Source: Canna indica
Lineage: Eukaryota > Streptophyta > Magnoliopsida > Zingiberales > Cannaceae
Direction of reading: 5' to 3'
DNA length: 64,000 nt
NCBI GenBank assembly: GCA_034359265.1
Contig: CP136891.1
Span: 84,152,001-84,216,000 of the forward strand
Position numbers and translations under genes: made by a program. The notes under the pieces are model-generated. The model searched no databases and was not told the origin of the DNA. It worked only from the letters and a program-made list of their open reading frames with translations. This document shows, one piece after another, positions 45,857 to 58,226 of this stretch; position 1 is the stretch's first letter; each line of letters begins with the position of its first letter.

Positions 45857-48800
45857 TTAAAAGTAGGAAGCTTCTAAAGTCTTTGCCTTTTCACCAGCAA
45901 GAGGAGCATCTGGTCTCCCTTCCATGGAATAAGCCCTTTCCTGGGACAAACCATAAATATTTGTCTAGAATATAATATAGCTCATGAAGAAATATAATAA
46001 GAAAAATAGAAATCTATTTGAGAATATAAACAATAAGACAAGAACAGTGTGGAGAGGCATATCCAAAATGCCAACAAACTTAAGAATTGAAGTTCCTTCT
46101 ACTTAAGCATTCATTTTAAAGCTGTTTGAGATCTCTTAAAGAATAAAATTAGAATGTTGCATCATATATGTTTCTGGAACAAAAGATCAAAGAATAGAGC
46201 ATACCAGCAATCGCCACAAGAAGGGGGCTCCTTCCCTTTTACTAACTTGCTTTGTAACCAGTTCAATTACTGTAGCCAGCACCCAACTTCAGATTCTATT
46301 AATTAAAGGAAAGATCTAAAGAAACACATGTACAGTACCTTTGGAAATTTGTCCAATATTTAACAGAACAATGAACCAAACTTCATTTAAGACATCTAGC
46401 TGTTCATCTGATGCTCCTATCATCTACAACATATTTCAGTTAAAGATTTATTTACAATCTTTAGACATGAAGATAAGAAGTTATAATTTCTGGGAGTATC
46501 ATACTTTAAAGTCAATAGCATCGTAATCTGGTCCAAGCAAGTCAAAAACTCTATGAAAGTTGCCCCTTCCATATTCATAAATAGCTTCTGCAAGCTGAGA
46601 TCTCCAACGTCAGTACTCATCTTCCAGTGGAAGCATAGAAGTGTACTCTTCGTAGTAGACAGTAGTATAAACCCAATGCATGACAAAACTAAGGGTTTAC
46701 TAAAATTACTCAGAATTTAGGACAACTACACACGTTTGGACAACCCTTTTTGCAGTAAATCCTCAGTTCAAAAATTTAGAACAAATCAACCAAGTTAGAT
46801 TTACTTTGTTGGCAACACTAAGTCTTGCCACAACCTATGTCAACTAAGAAGAGGATAAAGGATATTAAATGAAAATGTTGTCTATGAACAGTAGAGCAAC
46901 TTGCAGCGGGATTTTCAGAAAATACAGACCAAAAGCATTAGAGGCTCCACCATGTCAACCCAAAATCCTCCTACAATCCACTAATTCCACTAAATCAAGC
47001 CATAAATCAAAAGTATTGTAAGTGATCTCCCATTGTCCTCTAAAAATAATCCTATATATAGTAACAATCACACTACAGGTTGATCCCTGATGCTCTTTGA
47101 CAACTCAACCACACTTGGTTAAGGCAATAACTAGCTAACTAGAATGAGGTCTAAATATGATAGCATTTAATAAACGTGTCAAGATGGAGCCAAATCCCTT
47201 GAAAAAGAATGCAAAATCTGGATAGGAAATTCGGACAAGCAGGGTCCAAACATAAGTTCGAGCTCAACCAAATAAAGCAATATCTGAAGTTCAAAATGCT
47301 TGGATACTAGAATATTAGCACCTAACGCCATGTTGTAGCAATAATTGTTGAAACAAGTATTGTTTTTTAATGCTAAAAACTCATATATTGCATAGGTTAA
47401 ATAAACTAGATTCCAAGATACAACAATACAAATTCAAACGTGTTAAGAAATTAGTGGCCTAACTCCAATCCAAAAGCTAGCTCGAGGGGAGGACTACCCA
47501 AACTATTAAAGGCTATATTGACCATATCCTTAAGCAATATATGACTTTAACACACCTCTCACGCCCAAGATTGGACTTTTGGAGCGTGGAGTTTGCAGGA
47601 CAGACATCTGCGGGCGACATAATACCATGTTAAGAAATTAGTGGGCCTAACTCCACCCCACAAGCTTGCTCGAGAGGGGAGGACTACCCACTATTAAAGG
47701 CTATCTTGATCATATCCTTAAGCAATGTGGGACTTTAACGGTTAGCATAGAATCACCCCAAAAGCTTGCTCGAGGGGGGAGGACTACCCAAACTATTAAA
47801 GGCTATCTTGATCATATCCTTAAGCAATGTGGGACTTTAACAGTTAGCATAGAACAAAGTTGATTCTGGAAGTCCCAATTATCCAAATATAAGAACAGAA
47901 AACAAATTAAGCAAACAAGTGATTAACACTTTCTGCAATAACTTAAAAATGAGAGGCCAATTGAGAACAATTTGTCCAGCATAACATGTATTAGGCATTC
48001 TGCATATAGATATGCTTCAGAAACACTCTTAATTGCAAATGCATAAACAAGAATAAAGAGAAATAAATGGTGCAAACCAAGATTGCCCTTTGCATTAACT
48101 GTTGCTTCTTCCTGCCCAGTACAGAAAACCTAAGGAAAATGGAAATGTTACATAACTTTTTTTCTTTTCCTGCAGATAGGAGAAAATGCAGTCAGTTTGC
48201 ACCTTGATTTAATGGATTCAAGTAAATCTGCTGCTTTAGTAGTCTCCTTTGACCAAGCCAAGGCCCACAGTGCTAGTATATCAATCAACCATTCAACATG
48301 CCATGTAGACTGCAGGAAGTAAATGCACAAGAAAAAAGATAATCAATCATTTAATTGAGTACTATTTGAAGAGAAAGAGAATCTCTAATTGAATTAGCAA
48401 AGAAACCAAATTAAACTAGAGATATGGCTAAGTTATATGTTTGAAAATGATGTTCTAATTATTGAAGGAAGAATGGATGTAAATTGTGGGGAAGGAGTAC
48501 CATAAACGTATCACAAAAAGCAATTATTTATAGGAAACGAGCAAGAGAAGAAATCCTTCATCATCTGAATATCACTTCACTGATATGGTATACAACAAAA
48601 TGTGGCAATGTCTATAAGGTTGTAACTACTCCTCTTGTTACTTGGAGGTTCTTGGATAATTTAGTTCATTTATCCTCCTCATTTACTACTTATTGATATC
48701 CGTTTTGGGATCATAATATCTGCTGCCAAAAAATTAATTACTAACTATTTATATGCATGCCAATCTGAAGATCATTAGGATTTAACAAGTGAAAAGACAG

Positions 48801-51177
48801 GTTTTTTCATCAAAGTCTAGCATTCAAGGAAAAAAAATCAAGACCTCATCCTTCAAAACATTTGCTAGCAACTTCAGCCGATCTGCAATATCATCGACAT
48901 GCCCGCGCACATAGATCCGCAGCAACAAGCCTAGAGCATTCACATAAACCTGAATACACAAGAGAGCATATGAATAAACCAAAATGCAATGCATATCTGA
49001 ATTATATCAATGAGCACACCTCTGCTGGCTCAGCATCAGTTCTTTGAAGTTCCTTCCAAATATAGTGATCGTATATTTCTAGAACCTTGCTCAATGGAGA
49101 ATCACCTTCCAAATAACAGACAGCAACATGCCACCAGTTATGTGTCAACCTAAAGAATAGGTTGAGCAAGAAACTCAAACACCAAAATAGAAGTACTCAT
49201 GACATCAGAATTTTAAAATTAACAAACCCATACATGAAAGATGAACAGGAATTCCATGAGGAAGAACAAGCTTCCATGAAATCTGCAGCTTCTTTAAAAC
49301 GGCATTCATACTGAAGCACATGGCACAACTTTGGCAAAAGAATAACATAGATCAGACTAAGAATCCATATAACGAAGAAGATATCTACAATAAAATATCT
49401 AAATACCCAATCTCTACAATGAAAAAGATTCTACTGAATAGAACATTTTCAACAATTCAAGAGATGGAAGTGTTTTGTATTATAAGGCAAGTCCTCACCA
49501 ATTAAATCATCCTCATAATCATTAAAAAGAGGACTCAGATTTGCAAGTTCTTTCTTCATGAGAGAAGCATTACTGTAACAATGATAATTCTTTCTCATAA
49601 TCCCATAAGTTATCACCTACATATTCCATTAACTTTTTTCCTGTCGTTTTATGAAAAAAATAGAATTTACATGTTTTTGTTCTTAAGCATTCAGATACCG
49701 AAGAACATTTTGCACTAACATTGAGTATCTCAAGATTGGGTCCTTCAACATGTTCCTGACTTAGTTTTGTAGATTCTTACGTTATGTTGCGACCACAAGT
49801 CCTGGTTGTTGATACTCAGCCCTTTTCTTGCAGCTCCTGCAGCTTCATCCATTCTTCCGAGCTCTAACAATGGAAAAGAAAGCATACCATAGATGTAACT
49901 CTGATCTTCATTATGCACAATTACCTGCTAGATAAATATCAGAAAGTACTAAGCACAAAGCACATTTAAGAAAGTGAAGGTAGTGTATCAGCATGTCAGG
50001 ACTAATTGACAAAATAAATTAAGTAGTCAACTAATGAAAGAAACCCTGGATACATTGTACAGAAGATAACCTGTTGAACTATATTAAGAGACAGATCAGG
50101 TCGACCCATGTAGAAATATAAGACCTGTACCCTCTTTAGTGATAGGAGATCTTTAGGGAACGCCTTCAACAACTGAAAATAAAAATAATAAAAAACATTA
50201 ATATGATGAAAATAGCTTATCAACTAATAATCGTTCAACATAACATTACCCTAAAACACATATGTGAGAGAGAACTTAAACATCACAACTTCAGTACCTC
50301 AAAGATAGCTGACATTCAAAAGTCATGCAGTACTTCCTAATTAGGGTGTTAATTGCATCAATAAGGTAACCTAAATAATTACTTCTTCCCTTGCCATAAG
50401 CCATAATCTAATACCTATTTTGATGCCTTGTATATTATCTAACCAATTCATGCGATGTCTCATATAACCGTGCTGGGAAAAGGAAGCAAAAACAAGACAG
50501 TGTATCTGACCGAGATATAACTATATAAGGATTCCGAATTTCCAATAGATGATTGAAATTGTAAATGGCAGAAACCATTGCGTCCACTAAAAGATGCAGT
50601 TGATTTGAATCAACCATAAAGAATCCAATTTTGAAGCAGGGTGCGTTAACCGATATAAAGACAAAGAACCAACAGATTACGACCAAACACATTTGGGAGG
50701 GGTGATATCTACAAACCTCCAAGTGCCGATTTAACGCCAATTGTTCGTCCTTGTCATCGGCTACCAAACAAGAGATGGCTCCAAACACCGCTCTTTCGTA
50801 CAGAGTAGCATTTTCCTGAGCCAATTTAACAAGCAATTTTTTGAAAAATAAAGGTGAGGTAAAAGGTAGAAGTGCGAAGAAGAAACGAAAAAGGCTTGTT
50901 ATTTCAAAGCTCATACGAAGGAGACGGAGGCAGCACGAAGAAAACCGGAGGCTTCGGAGGGATTCTTCGAGGCGAGGAAGTGAGCTGCGAGGATATTGGC
51001 TAGGACGCAGGAGGGGTCGCGGCGGGCGGCACTGAGGATGACCGCCCGGTCGCGGCCGTAGGTGAGGACCTGCTCGCAATAGGCCTCGATGGCTGCGATG
51101 CAGGCGTCGGAGGCGGTCCGCACCGGGTACCCCCATCCGACCCTTCGCATCGTCGTCTCATCCACTTCGCCGGTCAT
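45857..51177 (-). CDS. tetratricopeptide repeat protein 38-like, 13 exons
   Basis: Exons, minus strand, all GT-AG: 50917-51177, 50717-50815, 50071-50172, 49781-49924, 49234-49328, 49020-49149, 48845-48949, 48203-48309, 48078-48111, 46505-46594, 46339-46423, 46205-46269, 45857-45940. They total 1401 nt: 466 aa in one open frame, close to the usual length of plant TTC38-like proteins. Recognisable blocks are VGWGYPVRT at the N-terminus, MGRPDLSLN, the TPR-like WSQH...VLQYECRF helices, THNWWHVAVCYLEG, LDILALWAL and REGAPFLWRLL near the C-terminus. The protein is predicted to be soluble and all-helical; no enzymatic role is known. Intron 9 (46595-48077) contains repeat insertions. The exon 12 acceptor (CTACAG at 46275-46270) was chosen because it alone keeps the frame. 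Confidence 0.92.
47440..47860. repeat. repeated LTR-like segments in intron 9 of the TTC38-like gene
   Basis: Three copies of a roughly 100-bp segment (about 47455-47550, 47645-47735, 47753-47845) share GCTCGAGGGGAGGACTACCC, ATTAAAGGCTAT and AAGCAATGTGGGACTTTAAC. The phrase CTCACGCCCAAGATTGGAC lies between. These words recur in plant TRIM or LTR ends, so a partial, nested retroelement is likely. Confidence 0.6.
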
Positions 51178-51801
51178 CTCTCTCCCCTTCTCCTAACCGG
51201 AGCGCCGCGAGCAACGAAGTACATACGCGGAGCTTCTGTTCTCGTCGCCTCTTAAGACACAATCTCAGTTCTATGATGACGTGTCAATAACCAATTGCCG
51301 ATCCCAAGCGGGGTCCAGAAAAGGGCTGTGGGCGTGCGACACATAGTCGTAGGTGACTTAAGTCGTGACTGTGGGACCACATGAAACATCCTCCGTGTTC
51401 GTGTTACGAAGCGTGAAGTGCTTGCTTGTGAGGTGAATGCTTATGAGTGACCAACTGTGGAGACCACGTTCCTGTTAGGGTACGAGACGCGGGTTAAAGA
51501 TTACAGAGTACGAGAAACATATTCTCTTCTTTCCACACGATTTAGGTAAAAGCCCAAAAGGTTACCAGCTTGTGACTGGAAGAAGACAAAATAGGGAGCA
51601 TCGCTGTTGCCTGTTGCCGGTTGTTGATTGCTTTGACGTCTACGCGTCAGCATCATATCCTGATTCGTTGGCTGTGGGACCGACATTTTACTCGGATATC
51701 ACGTTTGATGCCGTGTCATAGTATTTAATTATTCGTACTGTTGAATGATACATTTTCGGAAACCCAAATATATTAATAATGTAAATTCTTAAATTCAATA
51801 A
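51178..51801. other. upstream region of the TTC38-like gene
   Basis: Contains the promoter side of the minus-strand gene. No clear TATA element and no other coding signal. Confidence 0.45.
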
Positions 51802-51810
51802 TTCAAAATA

Positions 51811-52426
51811 AGATAAATTATATGAAATCTCCATCGACTATAATAGATATGCGCAAAAACTATCTAAACTACGAAGTGTGCACAGAATCCTCACGATTAT
51901 ACTTTTTGTTCAAATAACCTCATCCATTAATCTGTCCGTTAGTAATTTAACGCTAAAACTTCCACATGCGCAGAACTCTCCCCTCTCAGTGTCACGTGAC
52001 AATAATCTTCATCCTTCATCTCATCTGACGGCTATCACTTCTTATTTTATATATCCTCTTGCTCTAGACTCCGTCGCCACCACCACCACCTCTCCTCCTC
52101 CTCCTACTCTTACTCCACCACCAATATAAGGAGGATGAGGAGGTGGTGGTGGCGACGGCGTCGATGGAGTCTAGGACAAGGGGATAAGTAGAAGAAGAAG
52201 TGATGATCGTCAGATTAGATAGAGAGTAGAGATTGCTGCCACGTGGCACTGTGGAGAGAGATTCGCGCACGTGAAAGTTTTACTGTTAAGTTATTAACAG
52301 ACAGACAAACAAATAAAGATTATTTGAATAAAATGTGTAATCGTGAGGATTCTGTGCACACTTGGTAGTTTAGGTAGTCTTTGTGCACATCGACTATGGT
52401 CGATGAGGGTTCCATATAATTTATCC
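51811..52426. mobile_element. foldback MULE-type MITE, about 616 bp
   Basis: Nearly the whole element is one large inverted repeat. The left arm begins AGATAAATTATATG and the right arm ends CATATAATTTATCC; inner matches include GTGTGCACAGAATCCTCACG and the TCGCCACCACCACC/GGTGGTGGTGGCGA centre. A 9-bp duplication TTCAAAATA flanks it (51802-51810 and 52427-52435), as for Mutator-like elements. Confidence 0.85.
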
Positions 52427-52435
52427 TTCAAAATA

Positions 52436-53666
52436 TGAGTACTTAAATTTTCAAAGTTAGAATCTAAAAATTCTTAATGTTCCTTCTAAAAAATCTCGAG
52501 TTTGAATATTAGATAGTTTTTCTCAAAATTTAAAATAAATTTATATTTTAAAAAATTAGTTCAATAAATATATTTTTATGATATAAAAAAATACGCTAGA
52601 TTCTAAAAATAATATTTTGTATCAAAATATTTTACTTTTTAAAAAAATAAATAAATTTAAGGTTATAAATTTGATCAAAAGTCTTACCACGTTATAGACT
52701 TTTGTTGTAATATTAAGTAGAAATTAAAGTTAATAAAATATTTTGATCTAAAATATTTTTTAAACTATAGTAATTCTTGCTTTTATATCATAAAAAATAT
52801 AAATAAAATAAACTTATTTAGAATATTTTGATCTAAAATATTTTTTAAACTATAGTAATTCTTGCTTTTATATCATAAAAAATATAAATGAAATAAACTT
52901 ATTTATTATAAATTTATGAGACTATTTTAGTATAAAATGAATATTACGAATTTCAGATTTCAGATTCAAAAATAAATGCCTTTAACATGCATTGTGAAAT
53001 CGACGTCGTTATTACAAGCGAGTATCAAAAATAATTAAATCTTTTTAATTGAAACTAACTTGCGCTATAATTTGAGGTGACGTCGGTTTTGAAAACACTA
53101 TAAAAAATATTTTAAAAAATGAAAAATAACCAACACCTGACATAGATTGGCAGCGATATTTAAATTTGGATTGTTTTTTTAAAATTATCCCACATTGGAG
53201 GCTTAATATTTTTAAAAAATAAGATTAACTTTATTTAAATGAATGATTATTTTAATTAATTCATAAATATTTTAAATATTTAAATTATATCTAATATCTA
53301 AAATGGTTTAAATAATGTTTAAAAATTATTAATCTCATATTCTTTAGTAAAAAGTATAGATGATGCTAACACCTGCATCAGTGGTGTTGGTATCTTAGTT
53401 TTTACTGTTCTCTTTCGACTAATATGCAGATATTTTTGAAAACGTTTAAATTTAAGTTTAGGTTTAATTTAGATGTCAATTTCTATAGAAGCATGTTTTC
53501 TTCGTAGGCTAAAAATAATGATGATGAATGTATTAATATTTATTATTTATTTAATGCATTAATTAAAAAAAAAGGAAATAGAATGTTATAAAATTGATAT
53601 TACATTAGAGGATCAAGGTAGACAGAATTCAAAAAAATTTATCCAAAATTTTATCATTTATTATTT
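52436..53666. other. AT-rich spacer
   Basis: Holds a local direct duplication of about 85 bp (ATTTTGATCTAAAATATTTT starting at about 52738 and again at about 52823). No gene. Confidence 0.55.
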
Positions 53667-53942
53667 GATAAATTATACTGATCTCCTCCGAGGTTTAGTA
53701 AAATTATATTGATCTTCCCTTTATTTATAATTTTATTTTATAATCCTCATGAGCTTTGTAAAAGATTACACAAACCTTCCCTATAACGAAATATGATTAC
53801 ACAAATCTCCTTTGAATTTTGTAAAATATTACACAAATCTCTCCTAAAAAAATACTCGGGGGAGGTGATTGTAATTTGAACAAATAGATGAGAGATCAGT
53901 GTAATTTTACTAAGCATCAGGGGATGTCAGTGTAATTTATCC
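53667..53942. mobile_element. foldback MITE, family member 1
   Basis: Left GATAAATTATACTGATCTCC and right ATCAGTGTAATTTTACTAAG / GTCAGTGTAATTTATCC are inverted partners, with internal repeats of TACACAAATCTCC. A second member is at 56628-57152. Confidence 0.65.
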
Positions 53943-54137
53943 TTTATTATTCAATCCTATCATATCCTATTCAATGAAGTAAATATACAATAAAATGTCG
54001 ACTTTTGAATTTTATTGGTACTATATATGTAGACTATATCTGACTTCTCGTAAGCTGTTTTCAAGATTTGCTAAGATAACAATCTCTCGGTACAAGTTTT
54101 ATCCGCTTTAAACACATGTCTAAACTAAAAAGTGTAT

Positions 54138-55380
54138 GTTAGGGTTGACTCAATTTGGATCCGAACCGAGTCCAATAAATTTGGTCGGACCCAAATCAGA
54201 GTTGATCAAGATATATTTCAAGTTTTCAACTATGCTGAATTGGACCAGCTCAAGAAATTTAGTCAGGCCAGGAGTAGCCCGAGCCCGCCAAGCTGGCCCA
54301 TGCGCATGGCAATCTGCCCAATAAGCCCTGCAAGCAGCCAACAAATGGATCAATTTTGACCAAGATTGGTCAAAATTATGGAGATGACAGCGCATGCAAT
54401 CTGAGGCAATAAAGTTGCTTTTAAATAGCATGAGTTGATCAAAGTTGTTTTGCCTCACGCAATACATACTGCTTCAATTTTTTTTTTTAATTTCTATTTA
54501 TTTGGTCAAAAATTAAATCACATGCGTACAGGCGATTTCATATTCGATTTCAATCCTAATTTTTCTTCCGATCCATTCACCCCTCTTGAGTATAAATATA
54601 GGCAATTCCTTGAGACAAAAATCATCTCACACCGATGCACAAAGAGTTATAGAGAGCGACCATTATTATTTTGGAGAGCAGTTGACTGTCATCTTCTCTT
54701 TCGACCACGGCGACAAATTAAATGCAGTTTCTTCTCTTCTATCAAAGCAACAGAGCAATTTTCCACAAGACATATTTTAGAATACAAAAAATTATCATAC
54801 AATATTTTACTTTGCTTCACAATTAATTATTATTGTTCTGTATTGACAAAAGATTGTTTCCTCCACTTTTTAATAAAAGAAAAGTGTAATCTTCTCGCCG
54901 TGGAGTATGATCGGTATTCCACCGAGTTCGAACCACGTTAATCCACTTGTGTCTTATTTTTTCGCACTATTATTATCGATTTTGATTTTTCATTTCTCTC
55001 ACCAGGTTCGAGTTTTGTAGATAATGTAGAGTTGCTCGGGACTCGGATTGCTCGTCATTTCGAGCCGATACGGGGAGTTCAATCAGTCAGCTTCGTTCAA
55101 GATTCTTTTTGATAAAGTATGCAATTCTTTGCATCAATCTGTCAAAAATAACTCGATTAACAATTTTTCTCATCACAGTGAAAGTTCTGGAGTCGCTCGG
55201 GATTCAGATTGCTCGTCATTTCAAACCGATACACCGATGTTCAATTAGTCGGCTTCATTGAAGATTCTGTTCGAGAAAGCGTGCAATTCTTTGCAGTCAA
55301 AAATAACTAGATTAACAACTTCTACCACCATAGTGAATGTTCTGGAGTCGGTCAGCTTCGTTCAAGATTCTACCCATAGT
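54138..55380 (+). mobile_element. LTR-like sequence, borders uncertain
   Basis: Starts near TGTTAGGGTTGACTC and has a TATA box (TATAAATATAGG at about 54591) followed by leader-like sequence (CAAAAATCATCTCACACC). Near 54930 it reads ACCACGTTAATCCACTTGTG, all reminiscent of Copia-type LTRs. No internal retrotransposon gene follows. The right border is a guess. The open frame 54435-54941 is within it and not taken as a gene. Confidence 0.35.
55034..55370. repeat. 161-bp tandem repeat, just over two copies
   Basis: GCTCGGGACTCGGATTGCTC at about 55034 recurs, with changes, at about 55195. The associated CAGCTTCGTTCAAGATTCT appears at about 55088, 55250 and 55350. Period about 161 bp with a partial third copy. 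Confidence 0.75.
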
Positions 55381-56011
55381 TGATAATTTTTTTTCAAAGA
55401 AAGCGAGTTCATTTCAATAATGAAAATGATATTACAAACCACACAAGACGAAAAATCCACATAAAGAGGATTTTACTGGAATTCGAACTCTAAATTTTTA
55501 AACAACTTATAAAATATTGTCATCAACTATGTTAGTCACCGTTGACACAGTTGGCCTATATGATATGAACTTTGAATTAACGTATATATGTTATTCAATT
55601 GTATTTATAATTAAGTTTTATTTCAACTAATTAAGTATTATATGTTTTGATTTATATTTCAATAAATGTGGGTTGACTCGGACCATCTGCTTCATAATCT
55701 TGACACCTCCCCCTTAATTAATTAGGCAAAGTAGTCATGTAGATCAACAAGCCTTGTCAGTTGTCACGCTCCATTTCAAAGGACAGCTGGTGTAAGAAAG
55801 ACTTTGAAGGAGTCAGCTAGAACGTACATCTGTCGCTCTTGATTGCGAAACACCGCGTTTAACCGGTGCCACGTCACTCTCTTTGATATATGCCACCGCC
55901 ATCTTCGTTATCTTAAGCGGTTCCACACATGTACATATATATATATATATTCTCAAGATCGATATCCTCTGCAACTTCATCTTCTTGCAACTCTCAATCT
56001 CACGATCCATA
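55381..56011 (+). promoter_or_regulatory. upstream region of the CYSTM gene
   Basis: Mostly AT-rich. A TATATATATATATA run at about 55935-55950, roughly 65-75 bp before the ATG, may serve as the TATA region. Confidence 0.4.
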
Positions 56012-56365
56012 ATGAGTAACTTCATGCATGGCTATCCATACTCTGCTCAAGGTAAAAAAACTCGAGCTGATCTCTCTTGCTTCCAGAGTTGACTTCCCTA
56101 GTTGACTTTACTGCCTACTATATATGTATAACTCGATCCATCGGTGCAAGACTACTATGGCCCTCCTGTGATGGCACCTCCACGGTACAATATTGCTCCT
56201 CCACCGCCTCGGCCCAGTTTCCTTGATGCTTGGTGAGGTCTCATTTGTCAACTCCATTGATGCCGCCGATGTTGACTTAATTTGACTCATTGTTGCAGTC
56301 TCGCTGCTTCCTGTTGTTGCTGCCTCGTTGACATGTGCTGCTGGGGCCCCTTCTTGCACCTTTAA
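56012..56365 (+). CDS. cysteine-rich transmembrane module (CYSTM) protein, 3 exons
   Basis: Exons 56012-56051, 56151-56232 and 56299-56365 join to 189 nt: 62 aa. All borders are GT-AG and the phases fit. The N-terminal half is Tyr/Pro rich (YYGPPVMAPP, then APPPPRPSF). The C-terminal half, starting exactly at the exon 2/3 border, is the CYSTM helix CLAASCCCCLVDMCCWG. This layout is diagnostic of plant CYSTM proteins: small, tail-anchored membrane proteins tied to stress and metal tolerance. The intron positions also match the usual split before the Cys helix. Introns are short (99 and 66 bp). Function is inferred from the family only. Confidence 0.82.
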
Positions 56366-57712
56366 TATCAATCATCTCCTTCCACTGCGAAGCCATGCTT
56401 GCTTGCAATTGCATGTGTAGTCTAACAAAAAGTACTATAAAGTGTAAGAAAAAGTCCTATAAAGCCTGGCTCTATATAAATGTACATGTAGTTGGTTAAT
56501 TTTACTAAATTAAATGGATATGATAAGGAATGAAGGATCGAATTGAATATAATTTATACATTTAACGTGTAGAGTGTAAGGCTGGAGTGAATCTAGTGTT
56601 ACTAAAATTAGGTTTCATACAAAGATTGGGTAAATTACATATATTCAAATTATACTAATTTTTTTTTCTATTTGTAATTTTGTTACGGTGTTTCTGAGTT
56701 TTGTAAATGATTATACAGACCTTCTTTATTAATGAAAACGATTAGTAAAATATATATCATGTGCTCTACACATGCTTACTAATAATATTTTTAAAATATT
56801 TACATCTTTTATTTATTCTAAATGATAAAAATATCTTTATGGCATTTAACTCTCAATTTCCTCCTAATAAGTGCTTAATATTTTAATTTTTATATTTAAC
56901 TAATATTAATTTTTTTTAAAATATTAATAATATAATAATTTATCTTAAATTTTATTTCTAAAATATCTATTCAATTATTTTATGTATATGTTTTAATGAT
57001 TCTTTAGCCAAAAATATAAGAAATAAATTACATCATTAACGAATTTCATTTTATACCGTTAGCTACAAAAAAAATGAATATCACATGAACAAATAGAGAG
57101 AAAGTCAATATAATTTTATTGAACCTCAAAGAAGATTAGTGTGATTTATCCTAAAATTTTTTATGAAGACTAATTTTATAGTAGTTTTTTTAGTATTTAT
57201 TGAATATAATATTAATTTTATATTTTTTAATTTTATTTTCTTTTAATCAATGCAATAAACAAATAAAATTATTGACTTTATAGAATTAAAAGAAATGAAA
57301 TAATTAAATTAGAAGAAAAAGATGTTGAAATAATATAAATTAAATTAAATATTATATTCGGTGAACACCGAATCTAATAAATTATATCTAATATTATTTG
57401 ATGTGATGAAGCAAATAAATCAATAAATAAAAATCTATATACAGACAAATAAAGCATATGTAAAGAACTGTTGACCCATCATTTTACTTTCTTGTACTAT
57501 TTTGTAAATGATCTTTTAGATTTTAGTCCTATTCCACTTTGCTTAATCTATATAGTTTCTTCTCCATCTGTTAATTATATTAACTTATATTTTTAAATAT
57601 AACTAGATTAAATTTTCATTAAAATAAATTTAAATATTATTTTGTTTAAGCATAATTGTGATAATTTTATTAAAATTATTTCAACTTGTACCAATATGCA
57701 TTTCATCTAGCA
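56366..57712. other. AT-rich spacer with a MITE
   Basis: Contains the second member of the foldback family (56628-57152). The rest is AT-rich without coding signal. Confidence 0.5.
56628..57152. mobile_element. foldback MITE, family member 2
   Basis: Left GGGTAAATTACATATATTC and right GTCAATATAATTTTATTGAAC / TTAGTGTGATTTATCC are diverged inverted partners and resemble the element at 53667-53942, including the TTTTGTAAATGATTATACA words. It is longer because of inner AT-rich DNA. Confidence 0.5.
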
Positions 57713-57890
57713 GGGAGCGTTTGGAAATTGAAAATGGAGTTATTTTTGGTATATTTTCGATTTCAAATTCACAAAATAAAAGCTGAGTTTCAACATGTAT
57801 TTTGTTTCTACTTTGAATTTTAGAAATATTTGTACATTTTATGAAAACGGATAAAAAAACAATTTCATTTTTACTAACCAAACAGGCGCC
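57713..57890. mobile_element. small MITE, about 178 bp
   Basis: Left GGGAGCGTTTGG and right CCAAACAGGCGCC are imperfect inverted ends, followed inward by GAAATTGAAAATG and its partner CATTTT. No clear target duplication. Confidence 0.5.
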
Positions 57891-58019
57891 AAGGACCTCA
57901 TTGTAATTTACAATATCTCAACAATTTGTGCAGAAAATATGCAAAAGAGCCATTACAACGTGAAGATCGTCGCACGAATCCTACAGGTCATCCCTTCCCG
58001 ATTCCGAAAATCCCATGCC

Positions 58020-58226
58020 CTAATTTGAACCGTTAAAATTTCCAAATCGCCCGCCCAAACCCTCGAGGGTCGCGAAAGGGCGAATCGATCGATCATCGCA
58101 CCGCAGTTTCACCGCTTTCGCTGCCACTTCGCTTCGCTTCATTAAATCGTTAATGTCGGACATCACCCGGCAGAAGTCGGTGCCGGAGCTCTGATACCCG
58201 TTATTGCTGCCATCTCTCCTGTCCAT
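58020..58226 (-). CDS. possible small protein, 68 aa, unidentified
   Basis: Minus-strand frame starting MDRRDGSNNG (58226; an in-frame Met at 58259 would give 79 aa) and ending at TAG. The composition looks protein-like (FCRVMSDINDLMKRSEVAAK, then IRPFATLEGL), with an amphipathic helix-like middle. The GC content is higher than the surroundings. It lies head to head with the coiled-coil gene and may overlap that gene's first non-coding exon, so a shared promoter region is possible. I do not recognise the family. It could also be a chance frame. Confidence 0.4.
   Translation of the reverse strand: MDRRDGSNNGYQSSGTDFCRVMSDINDLMKRSEVAAKAVKLRCDDRSIRPFATLEGLGGRFGNFNGSN

Noticed and set aside
54435..54941. 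168-aa plus-strand frame
   Set aside because: It has no start context or family features, runs through a TATA/leader-like region, and lies in LTR-like sequence.
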